Positions 1 through 4,596 of a stretch of 7,572 nucleotides of DNA are shown here, piece after piece. Source of the stretch: Opitutia bacterium UBA5964 (GTDB lineage: Bacteria; Verrucomicrobiota; Verrucomicrobiia; Opitutales; Coraliomargaritaceae); the NCBI GenBank assembly GCA_002430605.1, contig DJBY01000011.1, positions 1-7,572 of the forward strand, given 5' to 3'. Numbering within the stretch: the first letter of the stretch is position 1; each line of letters opens with the position of its first letter. The position numbers were made by a program, and so were the translations under genes. The notes beneath the pieces were generated by a model, which made no database searches, was not told the origin of the DNA, and was given only the letters and a program-made list of their open reading frames with translations.

Positions 1-56
1 CCACACTCCTATCGCGGTCAATGCCCCGGCCAAGTACCCCGATCACACAGAATGCT

Positions 57-815
57 TTATTTCAAATACGCCTTCATCTCGCGAACGGCTTGCTCCACGC
101 CTACAAACAAAGCGCGGCTGACGATGGTATGCCCAATATTCAGCTCATGCAGGTGCGGGATCTCCAGCACTTCGCTGATATTTGTATAGTTAATCCCATG
201 CCCGGCATTCACCACTAGTCCAAGACTGTGCGCCAACTTCGCTCCCTGACACAGAATCTCCAACTCTGCGGCGCGACGGTCACCATAATATGCATTCGCA
301 TACGCTCCGGTATGCAGCTCCACCCACTCTGCCTTGAGCTCGGCCGACGCTTCAATTTGCGCCGGATCGGGATCGATAAACAAACTCGTGATGATACCCG
401 CTTCGGTCATGGCCGACACCACTTCGCCAACGCGCGACTTCTGACCGACGACATCGAGACCGCCCTCGGTCGTCACTTCTTCGCGACTCTCCGGCACGAG
501 GCAAACCGAGTCTGGCTTCAGCTCCAACGCATATCTGATCATCGCTGGCGTGCAGGCCATTTCCAGATTTAGCCGCGTGCCGATCTGTTCACGCGCACGA
601 CGGACGTCCGATTCCTGTACATGGCGCCGGTCTTCACGCAGGTGAATGGTAATGCCATCGGCACCAGCCTGCTCGCACAACAACGCAAACGCCACCGGGT
701 CTGGCTCGACCTCGTTACCATGATCGAGCACATGCTCGCGAAAACGCGCCTGACGCACTGTCGCGCAGTGGTCTACATTGACACCAAGAAGAATGTTAGA
801 AGCGGTGATAGTCAT
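57..815 (-). CDS. pdxJ: Pyridoxine 5'-phosphate synthase PdxJ
   Basis: This cytosolic enzyme catalyses the last step of the DXP-dependent vitamin B6 pathway, condensing 1-deoxy-D-xylulose 5-phosphate with 3-amino-2-oxopropyl phosphate to pyridoxine 5'-phosphate. The 252-residue product follows the family end to end: GVNVDH (11-16), HLREDRRH (58-65), NLEMA (83-87), EVTTEGGLDV (113-122), ELHTG (166-170), NAGHG (203-207) and ELNIGH (224-229). Judged against the E. coli enzyme (243 residues, recalled), the active-site set appears intact: His58, Arg60, Glu85, Glu166 and His206 correspond to His45, Arg47, Glu72, Glu153 and His193. The extra length is mainly a short insertion at about residues 25-36 before PDP. 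The ATG at 815 is the only sensible start; no Shine-Dalgarno stretch precedes it. The upstream neighbour is a remnant of the recJ 3' end, so pdxJ may once have followed recJ directly. Only 56 nt lie downstream in the window. Confidence 0.97.
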   Translation of the reverse strand: MTITASNILLGVNVDHCATVRQARFREHVLDHGNEVEPDPVAFALLCEQAGADGITIHLREDRRHVQESDVRRAREQIGTRLNLEMACTPAMIRYALELKPDSVCLVPESREEVTTEGGLDVVGQKSRVGEVVSAMTEAGIITSLFIDPDPAQIEASAELKAEWVELHTGAYANAYYGDRRAAELEILCQGAKLAHSLGLVVNAGHGINYTNISEVLEIPHLHELNIGHTIVSRALFVGVEQAVREMKAYLK

Positions 816-963
816 AAAGGCTGATCAATTTGGCGATTTCATTGAAAGAGTCCACCCGAGTTTCACATTTCTGCGGCAAAGTCGAAGCGACACTCTAGAC
901 GCTTCAAACAGTGAATCTCGATAAGACGCAACCAGCGTGTCCCTTAATCCTCGCCACAAAGCG

Positions 964-1023
964 CTACGCCGACGGCTTCCATCCATCCGCGAGACTTGCG
1001 GACCGCAGCGGTTACGCCAATAG
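964..1023 (-). pseudogene. Remnant second copy of the recJ 3' end
   Basis: This stretch aligns in the same orientation to the end of intact recJ (2754-2814): 48 of 60 aligned positions match, with one 1-nt gap. Exact runs include GCCGACGGCTTCCA (968-981 against 2758-2771) and ACTTGCGGA (994-1002 against 2785-2793), both on the plus strand. Read on the minus strand in the recJ frame it gives YWRN, three residues, PQV, three residues, a one-base frameshift, then WKPSA and a TAG stop; intact recJ ends YWRNSRYPQVTLIDWKPSA. It has no start and cannot encode a functional protein. Similarity past 1023 is weak, and none is seen beyond the stop. The receiver-only gene upstream runs into it and stops at 1012-1014. 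It may be the displaced original recJ end or a decayed duplicate. Confidence 0.85.
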
Positions 1024-1437
1024 CTTACTCAGATGGCATACCGCGTCAGACGCCGAATCAATCGGCAACCCCTCAAGTATATCCTGCGCTAACACAACAC
1101 CAGCACCCGACTGCAGCAAGCGCTCTAGGTATGCCGAATCGGCATATTGCGGCAGCAGCAGGAACTTTGTTTCAGGATGCGCCTCGCACCATTCCCTGAG
1201 ATGTCTCAACAGTTGCTCGCTCGATTGCCGCACTTCCAACACCACCAGATCTACTGGCAGGCAATATGCAAAAAGCTGCCATTCTTCCGCATACAAGCAA
1301 TCCCCCAAATAATCGATACCCTCGACCGCATCCAATGCGGCCTCTAGGTGATCTTCGGCAGCTAGGTCTTGCAGCAACAGCACGCAGGTAATCGCTTTTA
1401 CCGCATCTGGCACCCCAGCTCCATGCAACGTATACAT
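1012..1437 (-). CDS. Receiver-only degenerate response-regulator-like protein
   Basis: The 141-residue product is related to the receiver half of the regulator encoded just upstream: HPETKFLLLPQ (88-97 region) matches YPETKFLVLSQ there, and the strand and helix spacing fit. It is an atypical receiver. Glu68 (VVLEV) stands where the phosphoacceptor Asp is expected, Pro96 replaces the usual Ser/Thr, Gln118 replaces the conserved Lys, and the N-terminal acidic pair is poor. Phosphorylation as in a standard two-component protein is therefore unlikely. There is no helix-turn-helix: the frame stops right after the last receiver helix, and the final Leu-Leu-Ala and stop lie inside the recJ-tail remnant, so this looks like a regulator that lost its output domain. 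The ATG at 1437 has an in-frame TGA shortly upstream and purine-rich GGGAG/GGGGG before it. It lies 21 nt behind its relative and is probably co-transcribed. It could be a decaying pseudogene or a working pseudo-receiver; the intact frame mildly favours the latter. Confidence 0.7.
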   Translation of the reverse strand: MYTLHGAGVPDAVKAITCVLLLQDLAAEDHLEAALDAVEGIDYLGDCLYAEEWQLFAYCLPVDLVVLEVRQSSEQLLRHLREWCEAHPETKFLLLPQYADSAYLERLLQSGAGVVLAQDILEGLPIDSASDAVCHLSKLLA

Positions 1438-1458
1438 ATACCCCCATCACTCCCATTC

Positions 1459-2121
1459 TTAACGACGCCCGAGACGCTGCAGGGCGATTTGCATCAGTTG
1501 CTGACTACTGTTGAGCGAGAGCTTCGTTTTGAGACGCTCCTTACAGGTACTAACAGTGTTGTTGCTAATATCCATTTCAGTCGCGATCGCGGCAGTGGCA
1601 TGCCCCTGTCCGATCAGACTCAACACGTGGAGCTCGCGATCCGTGAGTCGATCGAAGCAATCCGCCTCATCACGCGTCGTGCGTTTGGAGAAATCCGTCA
1701 GTAACTGCCCGGCTATTGAGGCACTAACCACCACTCCGCCAGCAGCGACTCGATGGACTCCATCGATGATGGCACTCGGGCAACTCCCCTTCATTAAATA
1801 ACCATTTCCACCCGCGTCTAGGACACGCCTCGCACAGATCATTTCCGGGAGTTGAGACAGTACGAGAAACTTAGTTTCAGGATACGACTCGGACCAATCA
1901 GTGATATGGCGAAGGGCATCGTCACCATCGAAGACCAAGCCCATCACCACGACATCGACCTGCAGGATATCAAAGCACTTTGAAAGCTCATGCGGCCTAG
2001 AAACACTACCGATGACAGCTAGCTCCTCAATCGCACCAAACAGGGACTCCAGTCCAGTACGCAAAATGCAATGCTGGTCCAGTAGAGCGATCGTTAAGAC
2101 GGTTTTCCTTGCCGGATTCAT
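1459..2121 (-). CDS. LuxR/NarL-type response regulator with degenerate receiver
   Basis: This 220-residue protein has the two-domain layout of NarL/FixJ regulators and should bind DNA as a transcription factor. The receiver covers about residues 7-128. The LuxR helix-turn-helix covers about 158-213 and shows the family signature LTDRELHVLSLI, then IATEMDISNNTVSTCKERL. The receiver is unusual: at the phosphoacceptor position (VVVMGL) there is Gly61 in place of Asp, and the N-terminal acidic pair is Asp15-Gln16. Ser89 and Lys111 (GYLMKG) are kept. It is therefore likely to act without Asp phosphorylation or to be controlled another way. Target genes are unknown, and no histidine kinase is in the window. 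A GGAGG sits about 20 nt before the ATG, too far to be a normal ribosome site, with an in-frame TAA in between. It lies between a DUF4177-like gene (30 nt) and a receiver-only relative (21 nt), which suggests one transcript. Confidence 0.9.
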   Translation of the reverse strand: MNPARKTVLTIALLDQHCILRTGLESLFGAIEELAVIGSVSRPHELSKCFDILQVDVVVMGLVFDGDDALRHITDWSESYPETKFLVLSQLPEMICARRVLDAGGNGYLMKGSCPSAIIDGVHRVAAGGVVVSASIAGQLLTDFSKRTTRDEADCFDRLTDRELHVLSLIGQGHATAAIATEMDISNNTVSTCKERLKTKLSLNSSQQLMQIALQRLGRR

Positions 2122-2151
2122 GAGTTTTTTATTTTACCAATCCTCCGGCTG

Positions 2152-2364
2152 TTAATTGGTTCTTTTTATGGAAGCTGAAAAATGAATTCCGCGGTGCAAC
2201 AGGATCCGCGCACGACTGCTCTCATCAATCATTTGGCTTAGGTTGTAGCCTTCCTGGGCGTGCCGAGTTAAGACCGCCCCTAGTTTGCGTGAACTGACAG
2301 TCCCACGGAAGAACCCAGGGTTGTAGCCCGGGATCTTGTATTTTGGAGAGTCACCTAGTTTCAT
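2152..2364 (-). CDS. Small DUF4177-like protein
   Basis: A 70-residue soluble protein with no signal peptide or membrane segment. Its pattern fits the DUF4177 family: YKIP near the start (9-12), GFFRG (17-21), a helix KLGAVLTRHAQEGYNL (27-42) where the family typically has LEELLNE...EGWEL, then an Ile-Asp-Glu turn and a final strand with His61-Phe62 and a late Arg. The EGW signature is EGY here. The molecular function of this family is not established. The match is from memory of the family pattern, so an unrelated small protein remains possible. The ATG at 2364 has no convincing Shine-Dalgarno site. The gene leads a probable three-gene transcript with the two regulator-like genes, and an inverted repeat (2448-2463) lies about 85 nt upstream of its start. 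Being first in the unit, it may act with the regulators or simply share their promoter. Confidence 0.65.
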   Translation of the reverse strand: MKLGDSPKYKIPGYNPGFFRGTVSSRKLGAVLTRHAQEGYNLSQMIDESSRARILLHRGIHFSASIKRTN

Positions 2365-2753
2365 TGGTTACTAATTCTTGTTGGAGACGTGTAATAAAGC
2401 AGAGCATATAGATTACTTAGACTAGGGTGATTCGCAATTAATGAATCTAGTCCTTTGGGACTACTTATACATTCACTAAACGCCGTTAAAATAGTTGAAA
2501 TCTATTAATCCATTGAGCTCTAAAGTGGCCGCAATAGGCCCCACCAAAGGCGCAACGGGTAACTTCAGCTCGTCCAGGGTGTGCCCCCAGACAGCCATGC
2601 GCTGCTGCAATCACTCACCATGCATAGAGATAGAGTTCCTTTGCAGGATCAGATTGCTAACCACCAGACGATTTAAAGGAAAAACAGCCAATTCCGACCA
2701 CTTCAATAACTCTCACTCTATCCTAGGCCACTCAGCTGAGGATTAGGACTAGG
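2365..2753. other. 389-nt region without a convincing gene
   Basis: This gap separates the recJ stop from the DUF4177-like gene. The part at about 2365-2515 is clearly AT-rich and contains the inverted repeats described separately. It is the likely promoter region for the three accessory genes, but no clean -35/-10 pair could be fixed. The part at about 2516-2620 is GC-richer and coding-like in texture. A 40-codon minus-strand frame (2476-2598) reads like the tail of a winged-helix protein but has no ribosome site and an in-frame stop just upstream. Next to recJ, 2721-2753 holds imperfect self-complementary sequence (CCTAGG, CTCAGCTGAG) but no T-run, so it is not a clear intrinsic terminator. 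No tRNA, rRNA or recognisable small-RNA signature was seen. Confidence 0.6.
2448..2463. repeat. Perfect inverted repeat upstream of the DUF4177-like gene
   Basis: The sequence TAGTCC-TTTG-GGACTA is a perfect 6-bp inverted repeat around a 4-nt centre. It abuts a second, looser inverted repeat (GATTC 2429-2433 with GAATC 2443-2447, and ACTAG 2421-2425 with CTAGT 2447-2451). The CTAGT arm shares bases with the perfect repeat, so the two hairpins would exclude each other in RNA. The position in the AT-rich leader of the accessory genes fits an operator or a small RNA hairpin. Short repeats of this size also occur by chance, and no regulator-family consensus was recognised. Confidence 0.3.
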
Positions 2754-2814
2754 CTAGGCCGACGGCTTCCAGTCGATCAGCGTCACTTGCGGATAGCGAC
2801 TGTTGCGCCAGTAG
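2754..2814 (-). repeat. Direct repeat: intact copy of the recJ 3' end
   Basis: These 61 nt encode the last residues of RecJ (YWRNSRYPQVTLIDWKPSA and stop) and are the functional member of a direct repeat whose other member is at 964-1023. The best-conserved part is the last 18 nt of recJ with 17 of 18 identical. Position at the very 3' end of a housekeeping gene, with a second copy in the same orientation about 1.8 kb away, is the geometry left by elements that integrate at gene ends and rebuild them. A tandem duplication would give the same picture. Confidence 0.75.
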
Positions 2815-4469
2815 TTCCACGAAAAGCGCACCGCTAAATCAATTGACTGCCCCACTTCCGGCACGCCGTGCATGCGCCATGCGATACCAGCGACGCCACT
2901 TCGACTACCGTTCACTATCGGCATACGGAAACGGAAGTTGCCCTCACCGAAGGGGTGCGGCGCTTCTTCGAGGACGACGCCACGCAAACCAAACACTGGC
3001 TCGGCATTGCCCTGACCAAACGGATGCAAGCGATCCAGCTCTTCTAGCAAGCCCTCTTCTAAATTTTCAACCTCCAACCAAGTGGACAACTGCAGCGATG
3101 GCTCAGGTAAGCCATCGGGATAGAGCGCCTTCAAACTTTCGAGATAGCGCTCGGTAAATGCTTTGATGTTGGCGACTTTCAACGAAACGCCTGCCGCCAT
3201 CGGATGGCCGCCCCAGTGCCCGAGTAAATCGGTACAACGCTGAAACACTTCGACCAAATTCACCGTCGCCACACTACGCCCCGAACCATGCGCGTCTTCA
3301 CCATCCGCACCGAGAATCACACAAGGCTTATGGAAGTGACGACTCACGCGACTCGCCACGATACCGACGACCCCGGGGTGCCAGTCTTCGCCAAACAACA
3401 CGATACCCGGCTCATCGGCAAATTCCTCAGCCGCGCGTCGCTCTGCCTTTGCGGCAATGCCACGTTCAATACCTTGGCGCTCGCGATTCATCGCATCGAG
3501 CTCTTGCGCAATCTTTTGGCAGACAGCCAGATCGTCGCTCAACAGCAGATTCATCGGCAGTGACGCATCACCCAAGCGCCCACTCGCATTAATGCGCGGC
3601 GCGAGTTTAAACGAAATATCAGACGCCGCCATTTCTTGACTGGCATCCATGCCGCTGACTTCGGCTAGGGCACCCACCCCAATACGGCCATTCGCACGCA
3701 GGTGGCGCAAGCCGAACCATGAGAGAATACGATTCTCCCCGCGCAACGGCACGAGGTCGGCAATCGTGCCCATCGCGACGAGGTCCAGATAGTCTTTGAG
3801 TTGAATACCATCCACGCGCGGATCTTCCGCTTCGCGGCGACTTTTCAGGAGCCCGTGCAAGAGCTTAAACACCAGACCCGCGGTGCACAGATCGCGCCAC
3901 GGCGCATCTTCAACATCGTTCACATGCGGGTTTACAAAAATGCACCCTTCAGGCGCGACCGTCTTGGTCTGGTGATGGTCGACCACGATCACATCGCAGC
4001 CCAACTCACGCAGATACGCGATCGGCTCATGCGCGTTGGTGCCACAGTCCAGCGCAATAAATAGATCCGGCACTTCGCCCGCGAAGACACGGTTGATCGC
4101 CTCAGCGCTCAAGCCGTAGCCCTCATCTAAACGAAGCGGCACACAATAGCGCGGTTCTAGACCGAGCGTGCGTAACATACTGACGAGCTGCACGGTGCTG
4201 GTCACGCCATCGACATCATAATCGCCAAACACCACCACCGACTCATTCGCCTCAATCGCCTGCTCGATGCGCGTCACCGCTGCGCGAAGGTTTTTCAGCG
4301 CAAATGGATTATCTAGCTGGGCAAGACGCGGGCGGAGAAACTCTTCTGCTGCTTCAACCGTCGCCAAATCGCGCTGCGCGAGCAATTCGCCCATAACTTT
4401 AGACACACGCAACTCCGCACTTAAAAAAGCGGCGATGGTTTCGTTGGTCTCAGTTAGGGTCCAAAGCAT
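2754..4469 (-). CDS. recJ: Single-stranded-DNA-specific 5'-3' exonuclease RecJ
   Basis: RecJ degrades single-stranded DNA 5' to 3' in the RecF recombination pathway, mismatch repair and base excision repair. The 571-residue product is close to the E. coli length (577, recalled). The DHH phosphoesterase motifs appear in order: DYDVDG (83-88), ALDCGTN (139-145), VVDHH (162-166), YLDLVAMGTIAD (227-238) and NASGR (294-298). The DHHA1 domain follows with SGRS (396-399) and GGHPMAAG (420-427), then the OB-like domain with RLHPFGQGNAEPVFG. The Asp and His residues that bind the metal ions are present, so activity is expected. It begins 62 nt past the secDF terminator and so probably has its own promoter, which could not be pinned down; the ATG has no Shine-Dalgarno site. 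Its 3' end carries the direct repeat discussed at 964-1023, yet the reading frame is complete. Confidence 0.97.
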   Translation of the reverse strand: MLWTLTETNETIAAFLSAELRVSKVMGELLAQRDLATVEAAEEFLRPRLAQLDNPFALKNLRAAVTRIEQAIEANESVVVFGDYDVDGVTSTVQLVSMLRTLGLEPRYCVPLRLDEGYGLSAEAINRVFAGEVPDLFIALDCGTNAHEPIAYLRELGCDVIVVDHHQTKTVAPEGCIFVNPHVNDVEDAPWRDLCTAGLVFKLLHGLLKSRREAEDPRVDGIQLKDYLDLVAMGTIADLVPLRGENRILSWFGLRHLRANGRIGVGALAEVSGMDASQEMAASDISFKLAPRINASGRLGDASLPMNLLLSDDLAVCQKIAQELDAMNRERQGIERGIAAKAERRAAEEFADEPGIVLFGEDWHPGVVGIVASRVSRHFHKPCVILGADGEDAHGSGRSVATVNLVEVFQRCTDLLGHWGGHPMAAGVSLKVANIKAFTERYLESLKALYPDGLPEPSLQLSTWLEVENLEEGLLEELDRLHPFGQGNAEPVFGLRGVVLEEAPHPFGEGNFRFRMPIVNGSRSGVAGIAWRMHGVPEVGQSIDLAVRFSWNYWRNSRYPQVTLIDWKPSA

Positions 4470-4530
4470 AGATTAGGGTGTTGATGTTAGAATGGTCGAG
4501 CTGGCAGTTGGCGACTTCAATTGATCATTT

Positions 4531-4569
4531 AAAATAAAAAATGGCGAACCGTTGCCGATTCGCCATTCC
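4531..4569 (-). terminator. Rho-independent terminator of yajC-secDF
   Basis: On the minus strand a perfect 9-bp stem (AATGGCGAA with TTCGCCATT; plus-strand arms 4540-4548 and 4559-4567) closes a 10-nt loop and runs straight into TTTTTATTTT (4531-4540 reversed). It begins about 28 nt after the secDF stop. This classic intrinsic terminator should separate the Sec unit from recJ. The stem is moderately GC-rich; read-through is possible. Confidence 0.9.
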
Positions 4570-4596
4570 TGTCTTAAAAATCAACCATTAATCGGC

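Noticed and set aside
1..46. A minus-strand frame from a GTG at 46 running off the window edge, possibly the next gene after pdxJ.
   Set aside because: Only about 15 codons are visible, with no ribosome site and no recognisable family motif; it cannot be called.
843..1003. A minus-strand frame of about 53 codons downstream of the receiver-only gene, considered as a helix-turn-helix remnant.
   Set aside because: The translation has no LuxR signature and partly overlaps the recJ-tail remnant in another frame.
911..1312. A plus-strand frame of 133 codons across the recJ remnant and the receiver-only gene.
   Set aside because: Its composition (rich in Ser, Cys, Arg and Thr) is typical of an antisense shadow, and the opposite strand shows real receiver homology.
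2495..2746. An 83-codon plus-strand frame in the gap between recJ and the DUF4177-like gene.
   Set aside because: There is no domain resemblance, no ribosome site, and a Cys/Ser-rich composition; it is probably chance.
2721..2753. Self-complementary sequence just after recJ, considered as an intrinsic terminator.
   Set aside because: The arms are interrupted and no T-run follows on the minus strand.
964..2814. An insertion sequence or transposon between the recJ-tail copies.
   Set aside because: No transposase, integrase or terminal inverted repeats are visible; the 61-nt direct repeat is far longer than IS target duplications.
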